Assembly: GCF_032193765.1 (NCBI RefSeq)
Contig: NZ_JAVBIJ010000001.1
Span: 3,410,001-3,474,000, forward strand
Direction of reading: 5' to 3'
DNA: 64,000 nucleotides
DNA from: Rhodoferax potami
Lineage (GTDB): Bacteria; Pseudomonadota; Gammaproteobacteria; Burkholderiales; Burkholderiaceae_C
This document shows, piece by piece, positions 19,047-28,771 of this stretch; the first letter of the stretch is position 1; the number at the start of each line of letters is the position of its first letter. The position numbers and the translations under genes are program-made. A model generated the notes under the pieces. The model made no database searches, was not told the origin of the DNA, and saw only the letters and a program-made list of their open reading frames with translations.

Positions 19047-20453
19047 GTGCTGTCACGGCATACTGACCCGATTGCCGCCATCGCTACGGCCTCTGGCCGT
19101 GGCGCCGTCGGTATCGTGAGGGTAAGCGGCAAGTCGCTGCTTGCGTTCACCGAGGCGTTCTTCGGGCGCACACTGGTGCCGCGCGAAGCGACCTACCTTC
19201 CCTTCCCCGACGCGCAAGGCCAGCCCATTGACCATGGACTGGCTTTGTTTTTTCCGGGGCCCCGTTCATTCACCGGCGAAGATGTTCTTGAACTTCAAGC
19301 GCATGGTGGGCCGGTTGTTTTGCAGCTTCTGGTCGCCCGTTGCCTCGAAATAGCTGCGCAGCCCGGGCCCGGTGATGAAGGTGCGGTTTTGCCCGCCTTG
19401 CGCTTGGCGGATCCCGGTGAATTCACCCAACGTGCGTTTCTCAACAACAAGCTCGATCTCGCGCAAGCGGAAGCGATTGCGGACTTGATCGATGCAAGCA
19501 CGGAAGCCGCTGCACGCAGTGCCAGCCAGTCTCTCTCGGGTGTTTTTTCAAAACAGGTCGCCTCCTTGCGCGATGCCTTGATTCACCTGCGCATGCTGGT
19601 AGAGGCCACGCTGGATTTCCCCGAAGAGGAAATTGATTTCCTTGAAAAAGCGGATGCTGTCGGCCAGTTGCAGCGCTTGCAAACCGCGTTGCTCGCTGTG
19701 CAAGCCAAAGCTGCACAGGGCGCGCTGCTGCGTGAGGGTATGAAGGTGGTGATTGCAGGGCAGCCGAATGCTGGTAAATCGTCCCTGCTCAATGCGCTGG
19801 CTGGCGCCGAACTCGCCATCGTAACGCCGATCGCCGGGACCACCCGCGACAAAGTGCAGGAAACGATCCAGATCGAGGGCGTGCCATTGCACATCATCGA
19901 CACGGCGGGTCTGCGCGAAAGCGACGATGCCGTGGAGCAAATCGGCATTGCGCGTGCCTGGGAGGCCATTGCTGCCGCAGATGCGGTCGTGTTTTTGCAC
20001 GACCTAACCCGTTGCAGCGCTCCTGATTACATAGCAGCTGACGCAGATATAGCGGGCACGATAGCCCAAAAACTGCCGCAGAAAGTGCCGGTCATCCATG
20101 TCTGGAACAAAGCCGATGCACAACCATTGGCTTCTTCTGACGAGGGGCTTGTGCTTTCTGCGAAGACAGGTGCAGGCCTCGACACCCTGCGCTCACGTCT
20201 TTTGGAGGCGGCGGGTTGGCAGCCCGCCCAAGGGGGAACGTTTATCGCACGCCAGCGCCATCTGCATGCTTTGAAGGAAGTGGCCGACCATTTGGTGCAC
20301 GCTTCTGATTTGCTGGCGAATGGTAGTAACGCCTTGGACCTGCTCGCCGAAGAGCTGCGTTTGGGTCAGAATGCGCTCAACCGAATCACTGGTGAATTCG
20401 GTGCAGATGACTTGCTGGGCGTCATTTTTTCGAAGTTTTGTATTGGCAAATAG
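19047..20453 (+). CDS. mnmE: tRNA modification GTPase MnmE
   Basis: MnmE with MnmG modifies the wobble uridine of certain tRNAs. The 468-residue protein has the folate-binding N-terminal domain ([13 protein letters not shown]), GTPase motifs [18 protein letters not shown] and NKAD, and the terminal [11 protein letters not shown] 19047 is the start, with GGGACGAG before it. Between G3 and G4, a segment (about residues 325-342, with [13 protein letters not shown]) is encoded by a dispersed palindromic repeat that kept the reading frame. Confidence 0.97.
   Translation: MLSRHTDPIAAIATASGRGAVGIVRVSGKSLLAFTEAFFGRTLVPREATYLPFPDAQGQPIDHGLALFFPGPRSFTGEDVLELQAHGGPVVLQLLVARCLEIAAQPGPGDEGAVLPALRLADPGEFTQRAFLNNKLDLAQAEAIADLIDASTEAAARSASQSLSGVFSKQVASLRDALIHLRMLVEATLDFPEEEIDFLEKADAVGQLQRLQTALLAVQAKAAQGALLREGMKVVIAGQPNAGKSSLLNALAGAELAIVTPIAGTTRDKVQETIQIEGVPLHIIDTAGLRESDDAVEQIGIARAWEAIAAADAVVFLHDLTRCSAPDYIAADADIAGTIAQKLPQKVPVIHVWNKADAQPLASSDEGLVLSAKTGAGLDTLRSRLLEAAGWQPAQGGTFIARQRHLHALKEVADHLVHASDLLANGSNALDLLAEELRLGQNALNRITGEFGADDLLGVIFSKFCIGK
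20019..20072 (+). repeat. Dispersed palindromic repeat inside mnmE
   Basis: GCTCCTGATTACATAGCAGC followed by GACGCAGATATAGCGGGCAC and ATAGCCCAAAAA matches the repeat layout of copy A. It is in frame in the G domain of mnmE, in a surface-loop position between the G3 and G4 motifs, so the protein tolerates it. Confidence 0.5.
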
Positions 20454-20489
20454 TCGGGTGCCGTGCTTTCAAGGGAAGGACTTGTACTG

Positions 20490-21158
20490 ATGTCTTTTTT
20501 CAAATGGTTTAGCCGTTCGGCAGAAACCACACATCCTGCAGCGCCTGGCGCCCCATCGGGTCGGAGTGCCGGCACACGTTCTCGTACGAAAAAAGCGCTT
20601 TCTGCAGACACACAAGAGCCGCATGGGCGTAAAGCAGAACGCAACGAGCGCCGGGAGTCTTTGTATGCCGTTGTCCGTGAGTCGATGACAGGTGCAGGTC
20701 TCCTCTCCGGCAGCTACAAGTTCAAAGTTTTGTCTCTGGACTCACGGGGACGCCAGTACTTGATCATGGTGGATTTGGCGGAGCACAATGTGCGCGATGC
20801 CAAGTTGTTGCTTGGTATCGAAAGCCATATCGGGAAAATTGCGAAGAATCGCCATGACTTGCTGGTGACTGCCATGTACTGGCGCATCAATGAACAACTC
20901 GGCACAGGGGAACAGGCCCTGCCGGCCCATTCAAATACCAGTGCTCGCCAAGCAGAACGATTTGAGCCGCTTCAACCTTCAGAGATTGAGGCTTTTAAGC
21001 GTGCACTGTCGTCAGTGCCCGCTGCGCCGGCGTTGTCTGCGCCAGGAGAGATCATCAAGTCCGCAAAGCGCAATCCTGCCCCCGTTCGCTTCAGTGATGC
21101 AGAGTTGAACGAGCGCTTGTTTCCTTTGGGTACGACACAGTACGGCGAACTGAACTGA
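20490..21158 (+). CDS. Conserved hypothetical protein
   Basis: A 222-residue soluble protein starting at ATG 20490, with AAGGA 9 bases upstream. The first 60 residues are basic and Ser/Thr/Ala-rich, probably disordered. The centre (about 60-150), with SYKFKVLSLDSRGRQYLIMV and an amphipathic helical stretch, looks folded. The C-terminal part (RFSDAELNERLFPLGTTQYG) looks like a short conserved tail. It has no recognisable domain, signal peptide or membrane helix. It follows mnmE by 36 bases and may be co-transcribed with it; it is convergent with apt. Confidence 0.7.
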   Translation: MSFFKWFSRSAETTHPAAPGAPSGRSAGTRSRTKKALSADTQEPHGRKAERNERRESLYAVVRESMTGAGLLSGSYKFKVLSLDSRGRQYLIMVDLAEHNVRDAKLLLGIESHIGKIAKNRHDLLVTAMYWRINEQLGTGEQALPAHSNTSARQAERFEPLQPSEIEAFKRALSSVPAAPALSAPGEIIKSAKRNPAPVRFSDAELNERLFPLGTTQYGELN

Positions 21159-21190
21159 GCCGGTTCGGTCCGCCGTTAACCGTGCTGCTT

Positions 21191-21745
21191 TCAGTGGCCG
21201 GAAAAGTCCACCAAGGTAAACAGCGGCAGGCCCGAATCACGCAGCTTCTGCGAGCCACCCAACTCCGGCAGGTCTACGATGGCAGCGCCCTCCATCACAT
21301 GGGCTCCTTGGCGCTCCAATAGCTTTCTCCCCGCCATCATGGTGCCCCCGGTCGCGATCAGGTCGTCGATCAAAAGGACCCGGTCCCCCGGCTTGACCGC
21401 ATCGGTATGGAGCTCCACGGTTGCGCTGCCGTATTCCAGCTCGTAGGTCTCTTCGACGGTGGTGAAGGGCAGCTTGCCCTTTTTCCGGATCGGCACAAAG
21501 CCGATGTTGAGCTCATAGGCCACCACGGCGCCCAAAATAAAGCCACGTGCATCCAGTCCCGCGACGACATCAGGTCGCATGGCGGGGTCCATATAACGGT
21601 GCACAAAGGCGTCGATCAAGACCCGGAATACCTTGGCATCTTGCAGCAAAGGCGTGATGTCGCGGAACTGCACTCCCGGCGTCGGCCAATCGGGAACGGT
21701 CCGGATGTGGTCACGAAGATACTGATTAATGCTCAGATGTTGCAT
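21191..21745 (-). CDS. apt: Adenine phosphoribosyltransferase
   Basis: Apt salvages adenine by joining it to PRPP to form AMP. The 184-residue protein carries the PRPP-binding motif [14 protein letters not shown] and the adenine-site region [17 protein letters not shown], with [14 protein letters not shown] near the start. The length is normal. It has its own position downstream of a Kef-family antiporter gene but is separated from it by a terminator. Confidence 0.97.
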   Translation of the reverse strand: MQHLSINQYLRDHIRTVPDWPTPGVQFRDITPLLQDAKVFRVLIDAFVHRYMDPAMRPDVVAGLDARGFILGAVVAYELNIGFVPIRKKGKLPFTTVEETYELEYGSATVELHTDAVKPGDRVLLIDDLIATGGTMMAGRKLLERQGAHVMEGAAIVDLPELGGSQKLRDSGLPLFTLVDFSGH

Positions 21746-21757
21746 AGAAAACTCATG

Positions 21758-21778
21758 AAAAAAGCGCCAATGTGGCGC
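21758..21778 (-). terminator. Intrinsic terminator after the Kef-family gene
   Basis: On the minus strand GCGCCA-cat-TGGCGC is followed by six T residues. It closes the antiporter transcript just before apt. Confidence 0.8.
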
Positions 21779-21809
21779 GGGGCTATTGTGCGCCCAAGTC
21801 CGGCAGACC

Positions 21810-23798
21810 TTACAGGCCTTTCAGCAGTTTTTGTTCAGCGGTCGCCAATTCGACGGCTTTGCCACTGAGTACCAGTGTGTCCCCACCTTGGATGCAGACC
21901 GACTCATCCACGGTGACCTGTGCACCGTTGGCGCGCCGCAGACTGACCAGCCGAACCCCGAGGCGATCGAGTTGAAAAGCCGTGACCGGTTGTCCACTGG
22001 ACTTGAACGCCGCAGGAAGGCTGACAGTGGCAAGCCGCTCGTTCTGCAACTCATCAACGGAGTTGTCGTCCGCTCCATGAAAGAAGCCTTTGAGCAGGTT
22101 GTAACGGGCATCTCGCTGTTCCTGCACGATGCGGATAACGCGCCGCATCGGCACCCCCACCAGCGCCAATGCGTGACTAGCCAGCATCAGGGAGCCTTCG
22201 ATGGCTTCCGGGACCACTTCGGTCGCACCAGCCTCTTGGAGCTTTTCCAGATTTTGATCATCTTGGGTGCGCACAATGACTGGCACCTGAGGCGCATGGG
22301 ACCGGGTGTTGGCCAAAACCTTGAGTGCGCCGGGTACATCCAAATAAGTAATAACCACAGCGCTCGCACGAGCCAGGCCAGCTGCCATCAGCGCCTGCAG
22401 GCGTGCTGCATCACCGAACACCACCGAGTCACCGGCTGCGGCCGCCTGCCGCACCCGATCGGGGTCCAGGTCAAGGGCCATGTAGGGAATCCCTTCCCGT
22501 TCCAACATGCGCGCCAAGTTCTGGCCACAACGCCCATACCCGCAAATGATCACGTGCCGGTTGGCGTTGATCGATTTGCGGGCAATCGAGGTCATTTGCA
22601 GCGATTGTTGCAACCACTCACTGCTCACCAGTTTCATCACAATTCGGTTGGTGTTCATCACGATAAAAGGCGTGATCAACATCGAGAGCACCATAGCCGC
22701 CAGAATCGGGTTCAGCAGCTCTGGGGGAACCAATGCGTTCTTTTGCGCCAAAGTCAGCAACACGAAACCGAACTCCCCCGCCTGCGCAAGATAGAGCCCG
22801 GTACGGATCGAAACCCCCGCCGTTGAGCCCAGAACCCGGGCAATAGCGGCAACCAAGGCTGCTTTGAACACGGTGGGCACCACCACCAACAGCAACACCA
22901 GCGGCCATCGTTCCAAGACCAATCTCCAGTCCAGAAGCATCCCGATGCTGATGAAAAACAAGCCGAGCAGCACGTCGTGGAAGGGGCGGATATCGGTTTC
23001 CACCTGATGCTTGTATTCGGTCTCGGAAATCAGCATGCCGGCGATAAACGCGCCGAGCGCTAAGCTCAGCCCAGCCATCTCGGTCAACCAGGCCAGACCG
23101 AGCGTGATGAGCAACAAATTGAGAACAAACAGCTCGTCGCTCTTGCGCCGTACGACGATGGTGAGCCAACGCCGCATCAAATGCTGGCCACCCACCAGCA
23201 ACACCGTCACCAGTACGGTGGCTTTCACGGCCGCCCACGCCAGTGCTTCAAACAAAGCCTCACCTGAAGCGCTGAGCGCGGGTATCAACACCAGCAGCGG
23301 CACTACCGCCAAGTCCTGAAACAGCAAAACGCCCATCACCCGTTTGCCGTGTTCAGACTCCAGCTCTAATCTCTCAATCATGAGCTTCACGACGATTGCC
23401 GTGCTGCTCATTGCCAACGCACTTGACAGGGCCAAAGCGGCCTGCCATCCCAGGCTCCATGCAACGGACAGCCAGATGGATAGCCCCAGAGTCAAGCCTG
23501 TTGCCAGCAAAATGGTGAGCGTCACTTGCAAGAGCCCGAGGCCGAAAACATGCTGTCGCATCGCGCGTAGACGTGGCAGGTTGAACTCCAGCCCGATCAC
23601 GAACATCAAGAAAACGACGCCAAATTCCCCAAGGTGCCTTACCGCTTCCGAGTTCTGCGAAAGTGCAAGAGCATTTGGCCCAATCACCACGCCTACCGCC
23701 AGATATCCCAGCATAGGGGGGAGCTTCAGCGAGCGGCACACCACAACGCCGAGCACAGCGGCCAACAGGTAGAGCAGAGTAATTTCTAAACCGGACAT
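21810..23798 (-). CDS. Kef-type cation:proton antiporter (CPA2) with TrkA domains
   Basis: The 662-residue protein has about 12 membrane helices over residues 1-380 (first: [20 protein letters not shown]), with the CPA2 features [19 protein letters not shown] and [13 protein letters not shown]. An RCK-N Rossmann domain follows ([17 protein letters not shown], about 410-530), then an RCK-C domain. It exports K+ or Na+ in exchange for protons, gated by nucleotide or glutathione-type ligands in relatives. No KefF/KefG partner is adjacent. It is divergent from kdsD, a neighbour pair I associate with betaproteobacteria. Confidence 0.9.
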   Translation of the reverse strand: MSGLEITLLYLLAAVLGVVVCRSLKLPPMLGYLAVGVVIGPNALALSQNSEAVRHLGEFGVVFLMFVIGLEFNLPRLRAMRQHVFGLGLLQVTLTILLATGLTLGLSIWLSVAWSLGWQAALALSSALAMSSTAIVVKLMIERLELESEHGKRVMGVLLFQDLAVVPLLVLIPALSASGEALFEALAWAAVKATVLVTVLLVGGQHLMRRWLTIVVRRKSDELFVLNLLLITLGLAWLTEMAGLSLALGAFIAGMLISETEYKHQVETDIRPFHDVLLGLFFISIGMLLDWRLVLERWPLVLLLVVVPTVFKAALVAAIARVLGSTAGVSIRTGLYLAQAGEFGFVLLTLAQKNALVPPELLNPILAAMVLSMLITPFIVMNTNRIVMKLVSSEWLQQSLQMTSIARKSINANRHVIICGYGRCGQNLARMLEREGIPYMALDLDPDRVRQAAAAGDSVVFGDAARLQALMAAGLARASAVVITYLDVPGALKVLANTRSHAPQVPVIVRTQDDQNLEKLQEAGATEVVPEAIEGSLMLASHALALVGVPMRRVIRIVQEQRDARYNLLKGFFHGADDNSVDELQNERLATVSLPAAFKSSGQPVTAFQLDRLGVRLVSLRRANGAQVTVDESVCIQGGDTLVLSGKAVELATAEQKLLKGL

Positions 23799-23841
23799 GC
23801 ATGGATACTAGCAAGAGACATGCGCTCTATAAAATGACGGG

Positions 23842-24843
23842 ATGACAGCATCCACTGCAGCAGCTCCCGCTTTCAATGCCCAGCGGGCCATTGACCTCGC
23901 TCATGAAACATTTGATATCGAGGCTGAGGCCATACAGGGGCTGAAAGCCCGCGTAGGACATGGCTTTACCCGGGCAGTTGAAGCCATCTTGCAGATCCCG
24001 GGCCGTGTCGTCGTCATGGGCATGGGCAAGAGCGGGCATGTAGGTCGCAAGATTGCTGCAACCCTGGCCTCTACCGGTACCCCGGCGATGTTTGTGCATC
24101 CGGGTGAAGCCAGTCACGGCGATCTGGGGATGGTCACCACCTCCGATTTGGTGCTCATGATTTCCAATAGCGGAGAGTCACAAGAGGTAGCTGCGATCCT
24201 GCCGGTGCTCAAGCGCCTCGGGATCCCCTTGGTCGCCATGACGGGCAATAGCCAAAGCACGATGGTGCTGCATGCCACCCTCTGGATTGATACCGCAGTC
24301 AGCAAAGAGGCATGCCCTTTGAATTTGGCGCCCACCGCAAGCACCACAGCCCAGCTCGCAATGGGAGATGCATTGGCGGTGGCGCTGTTGGATGCACGTG
24401 GGTTCCGGGCGGAGGACTTTGCCCGTTCGCACCCGGGCGGGGCCTTGGGGCGCAAGTTGCTGACGCATGTGTCGGATGTCATGCGCAGTGGCGATGCCGT
24501 GCCCCGCGTTTTGCCCGGTGCAAACTTCAGCGAGTTAATGCGCGAAATGAGCAGCAAAGGCTTAGGCGCTACGGCTGTCGTGTCAGAGGCCGGTGATGTC
24601 TTGGGCATATTTACCGACGGTGATTTGCGTCGCTTGGTGGAGCAAGGCGCCGACTTGCGGTGCAAAACAGCAGCCGAAGTCATGCACGCGGCCCCCTGCA
24701 CTATTGGTGCACACGCCTTGGCCGTCGATGCTGCGGATCTCATGGAGGCACGCCGTATTACCAGCGTCCTGGTGGTCGACGAAGCCGGCCGCTTGTGCGG
24801 CGCAGTCAACAGCAACGATTTGATGCGGGCCAAGGTCATTTGA
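23842..24843 (+). CDS. kdsD: Arabinose-5-phosphate isomerase
   Basis: KdsD converts ribulose 5-phosphate to arabinose 5-phosphate, the first step to Kdo for lipopolysaccharide. The 333-residue protein has an SIS domain (VVVMGMGKSGHVGRKIAATL; STGTPAMFVHPGEASHGDLG) over about 45-180 and two CBS domains over about 210-333. A TATAAA lies only 8-14 bases before the ATG, so transcripts may be nearly leaderless. The stop overlaps the kdsC start by one base (TGATG). Confidence 0.96.
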   Translation: MTASTAAAPAFNAQRAIDLAHETFDIEAEAIQGLKARVGHGFTRAVEAILQIPGRVVVMGMGKSGHVGRKIAATLASTGTPAMFVHPGEASHGDLGMVTTSDLVLMISNSGESQEVAAILPVLKRLGIPLVAMTGNSQSTMVLHATLWIDTAVSKEACPLNLAPTASTTAQLAMGDALAVALLDARGFRAEDFARSHPGGALGRKLLTHVSDVMRSGDAVPRVLPGANFSELMREMSSKGLGATAVVSEAGDVLGIFTDGDLRRLVEQGADLRCKTAAEVMHAAPCTIGAHALAVDAADLMEARRITSVLVVDEAGRLCGAVNSNDLMRAKVI

Positions 24844-25388
24844 TGACACCTCTTCTCAACTTTCCCGCAGAGCTGCTGCTCAAAGCGCAAGACATTCGTA
24901 TTCTGTTTCTCGACGTCGACGGGGTATTGACGGACGGTGGCTTGCATTTCACTGCGGAGGGCGAAACCAGCAAGCGCTTTAATACCTTGGACGGCCACGG
25001 ACTGAAGCTGTTGCAAAAAGCGGGCATCACGCCTGCCGTGGTGACCGGGCGAGACTCGCCCGCGCTGCGGGTCCGTCTACAGGCGCTGGGCGTGCACCAT
25101 GCGCGTTTCGGAACCGAGGACAAACAACCGGCCGCCGAAGAAATTCTGACCGAATTGGGGCTGACTTGGGACCACGCCGCAGCGATGGGCGATGACTGGC
25201 CGGATCTGCCCATGATGGAACGCGCTCGTTTTGCGTGCGCTCCGGTAAACGCCCATCCGGAAGTGAGTGGTCGCGCCCATTACGTGACCCGTGCTGCAGC
25301 CGGTCATGGGGCCGTGCGTGAGGTGTGTGACGTACTTTTGGTTGCCAGTGGTCGCTACGCGGGGCTCCTGAAGCCTTACTTGCGGTGA
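24843..25388 (+). CDS. kdsC: 3-deoxy-D-manno-octulosonate-8-phosphate phosphatase
   Basis: KdsC, a HAD phosphatase of 181 residues, removes phosphate from Kdo 8-phosphate. Motif I is FLDVDGVLTDGG near residue 20, and the metal-binding motif MGDDWPDLPMM near 120. The start is ATG 24843, coupled to kdsD; a longer frame upstream lies inside kdsD. It ends in a GTGA overlap with lptC. Confidence 0.96.
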   Translation: MTPLLNFPAELLLKAQDIRILFLDVDGVLTDGGLHFTAEGETSKRFNTLDGHGLKLLQKAGITPAVVTGRDSPALRVRLQALGVHHARFGTEDKQPAAEEILTELGLTWDHAAAMGDDWPDLPMMERARFACAPVNAHPEVSGRAHYVTRAAAGHGAVREVCDVLLVASGRYAGLLKPYLR

Positions 25389-26002
25389 AAGGCATTTTGT
25401 ACGCCGCGTGGGAGCGGCTCATGCTGTACCTCCCAGTGTTGGTGATGGGAGTGCTGGCTTTGGGCACCTATTGGTTGGTGCGGAGCACGCCTGTATCGGG
25501 GCCTCAAGTGCCGGAGCGGGTGCGCGGGCACGAGCCCGACTATTTCATGCATGGTTTCAAGGTGAAAACCTTTGATGCAACAGGCCGCTTGCGATCTGAG
25601 GTGGCGGGCGATGTCGCCAAACACTACCCGGACACGAAGTGGATGGAAATTGATGCCATCCGCATCCGATCTTTTGACGCCAGTGGTCGCTTGACGACGG
25701 CGACGGCCAACAAAGGCTTGGCCAACGAAGATGGCTCAGAGGTACAGCTCATGGGCAACGCGGTGGTCGTTCGAGAGGCGGTAACTGCGGCAGGCTCGGC
25801 GCCCGCACAGCCCCGGTCTGAATACCGCGGAGAGTTTTTGCATGCCTTTATGGACACTGAGCAAGTAAAGTCCCACAAGCCTGTGGAACTGCGTCGCGGT
25901 CAAGATGTCTTCACCGCAGACAGCTTGGACTTTGACAATGTGCAGCAAACCATGCTTCTGCAAGGTCGGGTGCGTGGCACGTTGATTCCGAGCAAGCGCT
26001 GA
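25385..26002 (+). CDS. lptC: LPS export system protein LptC
   Basis: LptC is the inner-membrane bitopic component of the Lpt bridge that moves LPS to the outer membrane. The 205-residue protein starts at GTG 25385. One N-terminal helix (about 12-32, MLYLPVLVMGVLALGTYWLV) precedes a periplasmic beta-jellyroll with YFMHGFKVKTFDATGRLRSE. In related bacteria lptA and lptB follow; here an SDR gene follows instead, so those partners must be elsewhere. Confidence 0.92.
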   Translation: MKGILYAAWERLMLYLPVLVMGVLALGTYWLVRSTPVSGPQVPERVRGHEPDYFMHGFKVKTFDATGRLRSEVAGDVAKHYPDTKWMEIDAIRIRSFDASGRLTTATANKGLANEDGSEVQLMGNAVVVREAVTAAGSAPAQPRSEYRGEFLHAFMDTEQVKSHKPVELRRGQDVFTADSLDFDNVQQTMLLQGRVRGTLIPSKR

Positions 26003-26029
26003 CTCCAACAGCACTCAAAGAACGGTCAT

Positions 26030-26806
26030 ATGCCTCCACTGATTTTCATTACAGGCGCCTCCAGCGGCATCGGCCAAGCGCTTGCCAAGCGGTTCTATGA
26101 CGCGGGTTATTCGCTTGCACTGGCGGCTCGCCGTACGGCGGAGATTCACACATGGGCGCAAGCCGAGAAGCTGGATCCCCAACGTTTCCGGGTTTACAGC
26201 GCCGATGTGTCTGAGATCGAGAGCATCGTCGCAGCTGGGCAGCAATGTATTCAGGCGCAAGGTCTGCCGGATGTGGTGGTGGCCAATGCGGGCATCAGTA
26301 TTGGAATGGATACCGGTGTGCGGACTGATCTGGACGTCATGCAGCGTACTTTCGCCACCAACAACCTCGGGTTGGCAGCCACTTTCCACCCTTTTGTGCG
26401 GGCGATGGAGCAGAGAGGTTCCGGTCGACTGGTAGGGATTGGCAGCGTGGCTGGTATCCGTGGATTACCCGGGCACGGGGCGTATTGCGCAAGCAAAGCA
26501 GCCGTTATTGCCTATTGCGAATCGTTGCGCGGGGAGCTGCGTGCAAGTGGTGTTCAGGTTGTGACGATTTGCCCCGGTTATATAGACACCCCCCTGACCC
26601 GACAGAACCGGTACTCCATGCCATTCTTGATGCGGCCGGAGGTTTTTGCAGATAAAGCCTTCGACGCGGTGCAACGCGGTGATCGCTACCGCGTGATTCC
26701 ATGGCAGATGGGTTGGGTTGCAAAGATGCTGCGTGCCTTGCCTGATGCATGGTTTGACCGTGTTTTGGCGGGACGTCCGCGCAAACGCAGGGCAGACGAA
26801 GCCTGA
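26030..26806 (+). CDS. Short-chain dehydrogenase/reductase
   Basis: A 258-residue Rossmann enzyme with the cofactor motif TGASSGIGQALA at the N-terminus, VVVANAGIS (NNAG equivalent), and the catalytic Ser and YCASK (Tyr and Lys) in GSVAGIRGLPGHGAYCASKA. This is the classical SDR layout, so it reduces or oxidises a carbonyl/alcohol with NAD(P). The substrate cannot be told. It begins 27 bases after lptC and may share its transcript. It ends just before a strong bidirectional terminator. Confidence 0.9.
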   Translation: MPPLIFITGASSGIGQALAKRFYDAGYSLALAARRTAEIHTWAQAEKLDPQRFRVYSADVSEIESIVAAGQQCIQAQGLPDVVVANAGISIGMDTGVRTDLDVMQRTFATNNLGLAATFHPFVRAMEQRGSGRLVGIGSVAGIRGLPGHGAYCASKAAVIAYCESLRGELRASGVQVVTICPGYIDTPLTRQNRYSMPFLMRPEVFADKAFDAVQRGDRYRVIPWQMGWVAKMLRALPDAWFDRVLAGRPRKRRADEA

Positions 26807-26824
26807 ATGTAGAGGCCACCATGC

Positions 26825-26850
26825 AAAAAGGGACCCGAGGGTCCCTTTTT
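26825..26850. terminator. Bidirectional intrinsic terminator
   Basis: AAAAAGGGACCC-ga-GGGTCCCTTTTT forms a perfect stem with A/T runs on both sides. It can end both the SDR transcript (plus) and the RNA-binding protein transcript (minus). Confidence 0.9.
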
Positions 26851-26874
26851 AGTTCTGCAGAAGCAGTTCCTGGC

Positions 26875-27333
26875 TTAGTAGCTGGAACGGCCGCCGCCGT
26901 AGCCGCCGCCACCGGAACGGTCACCGCCGCCACCGTAGCCGCCGCCACCGGAACGGCCACCGCCGCCGTAGCCGCCGCCACCGGAACGGTCACCGCCGCC
27001 ACCAAAGCCGCCGCCACCGGAGCGTCCGCCACCACCGTAGCCGCCACCGCCGCCGCCGAAGCCGCCGGAACGTGGAGGACGTGGCTCCATCGGACGTGCT
27101 TCGTTCACCACGAGACCGCGGCCACCGAATTGCTGACCGTTCATTGCGTTGATAGCGGTTTGTGCTTCAGCATCGCTGCCCATTTCCACAAAGCCGAAAC
27201 CCTTGGAGCGACCTGTGTCGCGTTCCATCATGACTTTGGCGCTGGAAACAGAACCGTGTGCTGCAAATGCTTGTTGCAGGTCTTCGTCACGGAAAGAATA
27301 AGGCAGGTTGCCCACGTAAAGTTTGTTGCCCAT
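26875..27333 (-). CDS. Glycine-rich RRM RNA-binding protein
   Basis: The 152-residue protein has one RRM (about 1-80) with RNP2 KLYVGNLPYS and RNP1 SKGFGFVEM. A tail of about 60 residues follows, made of repeated GGGGYGGGG, RSGGGG and DRSGGGG units. ATG 27333 has AGGAG 7 bases upstream. Bacterial proteins of this type are often cold- or stress-induced RNA chaperones, and the RGG-like tail suggests weak multivalent RNA binding. The tail's DNA is a run of nearly identical GC-rich units, prone to slippage and length change. A gap of about 185 bases upstream has no gene. Confidence 0.93.
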   Translation of the reverse strand: MGNKLYVGNLPYSFRDEDLQQAFAAHGSVSSAKVMMERDTGRSKGFGFVEMGSDAEAQTAINAMNGQQFGGRGLVVNEARPMEPRPPRSGGFGGGGGGYGGGGRSGGGGFGGGGDRSGGGGYGGGGRSGGGGYGGGGDRSGGGGYGGGRSSY

Positions 27334-27518
27334 GGAGGGACTCCTCAAAATAACTCAAAACGCGATGGAGTCCTTAACCGCAATCAACAAACCATTGAAG
27401 ACTTAGAGCAGACGCGAAACTGACACTTCACCGCAAACTTGCACACCGATATTTCGGCAATGCCAGACCATTATGCGTTACTTTGTTGCTGAAACCTAAT
27501 TTTTCTTGTTTTTTCAGG

Positions 27519-27731
27519 CTAGCCGGGAGAATCGATATCGTTTTCGCGGTAATGCCGCCATTGCTGCATGCTGTTTCGCAATGTCAGAAGCTGCTTTTCA
27601 AAGCGCGGGCAGGCTTTGCATGCGAGTAAATGGAAGTACAGCGCGACCCGATCGTTAAGGGGCAAAGCACGGTCTTCTCTTGCGACCAAGAGGGCGGCGG
27701 TTTCTTTGCAGGTGCGACGTAAGAGTTTCAT
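27519..27731 (-). CDS. Zinc-finger anti-sigma factor (zf-HC2)
   Basis: A 70-residue protein with the zinc anti-sigma motif H-x3-C-x2-C in FHLLACKAC near residue 35, plus an N-terminal Cys. The stop of the sigma-factor gene overlaps its start (ATGA), the usual arrangement for a sigma/anti-sigma pair. There is no membrane helix, so it acts in the cytoplasm. It probably senses redox or metal stress and releases the sigma factor for the adjacent bufferin genes. Confidence 0.8.
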   Translation of the reverse strand: MKLLRRTCKETAALLVAREDRALPLNDRVALYFHLLACKACPRFEKQLLTLRNSMQQWRHYRENDIDSPG

Positions 27732-28297
27732 GGAGCCACTGCTTTCCGGAACCAGTTCATTTCAAGGCACTCCCTCAATCGCAGACGCGCGCGGTGGAGT
27801 TGGACGTACAGGTTCGTCGGCGTCAGATTCAACTCCTTACAGATTTCTTCGCTGGAGAGTTCCAGCCACTCCCGCATCAAAAACAAACGTCCTTGGGTGG
27901 CGGGCAGTTTGTCCGCGCAGGCTTCCAGCACTTCGAAAAACTGGCGGCTCTGTGTTTGTTGCTCCGGATTGCCCCAGTCGGCCGGCGCCTCTGAAAAGTG
28001 GCCATCGGTCTTGAAGCTCAAATAATCCAGAGGGTCGGTATCTTCATCCTCAGTGGCACCGGCGCCGGTGATTTCCCGGCCGTGGTGCCGAAGCGCATCG
28101 ACGACCTTGTGTTTCAAGATTCCCACCAGCCAGGTTTTGAGTTGACTGCGTTGTTCAAAAGCCTGGGGTTTGGCGAGTGCTGCCAGCATGGTTTCAGAGA
28201 CCGCGTCCTCGGCCCATGCATCATTGCGGAGCTGCAGGCGTGCGAATTTGTAGAGGTAGCTCCGGTGGTCGGCGACCTGTTGTTCGTAGCGGGTCAT
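27728..28297 (-). CDS. ECF-family RNA polymerase sigma factor
   Basis: The 189-residue protein has region 2 (YLYKFARLQLRNDAWAEDAV; LKTWLVGILKHKVVDALRHH) and region 4 (LPATQGRLFLMREWLELSSE; LHRARLRLRECLE), separated by an acidic linker. It lies divergent from a bufferin operon and upstream of its zinc anti-sigma gene. In bacteria with SigF-type ECF factors such operons are induced by copper or other metals. I see no certain ECF promoter in the 180-base gap. Confidence 0.9.
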   Translation of the reverse strand: MTRYEQQVADHRSYLYKFARLQLRNDAWAEDAVSETMLAALAKPQAFEQRSQLKTWLVGILKHKVVDALRHHGREITGAGATEDEDTDPLDYLSFKTDGHFSEAPADWGNPEQQTQSRQFFEVLEACADKLPATQGRLFLMREWLELSSEEICKELNLTPTNLYVQLHRARLRLRECLEMNWFRKAVAP

Positions 28298-28477
28298 GGG
28301 CGTCTCGGTGAGTGAGCGGCCAGTGTACGGGGCGCAACGGAAGTTTTTTTGACAGGCCGCGTAAGGAACGCCAATCTCGCCAGACTAAAACATAACCACC
28401 GCCCTGGGGCATGAGGCCACAGATGCCGGCTGGTTGATTTTCTTGCGACCCAACTTGTTTTGTTAAGGAGTTACGAC

Positions 28478-28735
28478 ATGAACCAACGCGCTCTGCTCGC
28501 CGCCACGGCCGCCACTTTGATGACCATGGCCCTGGCCTCCGCACCCGCTGCTGCCCAGCAAAAAGAAAAGTGCTACGGCATTGCCAAAGCCGGTCAAAAC
28601 GACTGTGCCAATGCATCCGGCAGCCACTCCTGCGCGGGCCAAGCCAAAGTCGATATGGACAAGGGCGAGTGGAAATATGTGGCCAAAGGCACTTGCGAAA
28701 GCATGAAGGGCAGCGTCAAAGCGCCCAAGATGTAA
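28478..28735 (+). CDS. bufA: Bufferin-type copper-binding peptide precursor (DUF2282)
   Basis: The 85-residue precursor has a signal peptide (about 1-27, ending APAAAQQ) and four cysteines in EKCYG, QNDCAN, SHSCAG and GTCESM. This is the DUF2282/bufferin pattern. In characterised cases the MNIO enzyme encoded next door modifies cysteines to thiooxazole groups, and the exported peptide binds copper. ATG 28478 has AAGGAG 7 bases upstream; a longer frame from 28460 needs TTG. It heads the bufA-bufB-bufC-doxX run. Confidence 0.88.
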   Translation: MNQRALLAATAATLMTMALASAPAAAQQKEKCYGIAKAGQNDCANASGSHSCAGQAKVDMDKGEWKYVAKGTCESMKGSVKAPKM

Positions 28736-28771
28736 TCCGGCGTTTCGCGCTGTTTGAAAGCCCGACCACCC

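Noticed and set aside
26880..27060. Regular repeat units considered as a CRISPR array
   Set aside because: The units are short, contiguous glycine codons in frame with an RRM protein; there are no unique spacers.
28349..28389. TTGACA (28349-28354) and GGAAC (28365-28369) as promoters for bufA
   Set aside because: Neither is followed by a convincing -10 element at a standard distance, so no promoter is claimed.
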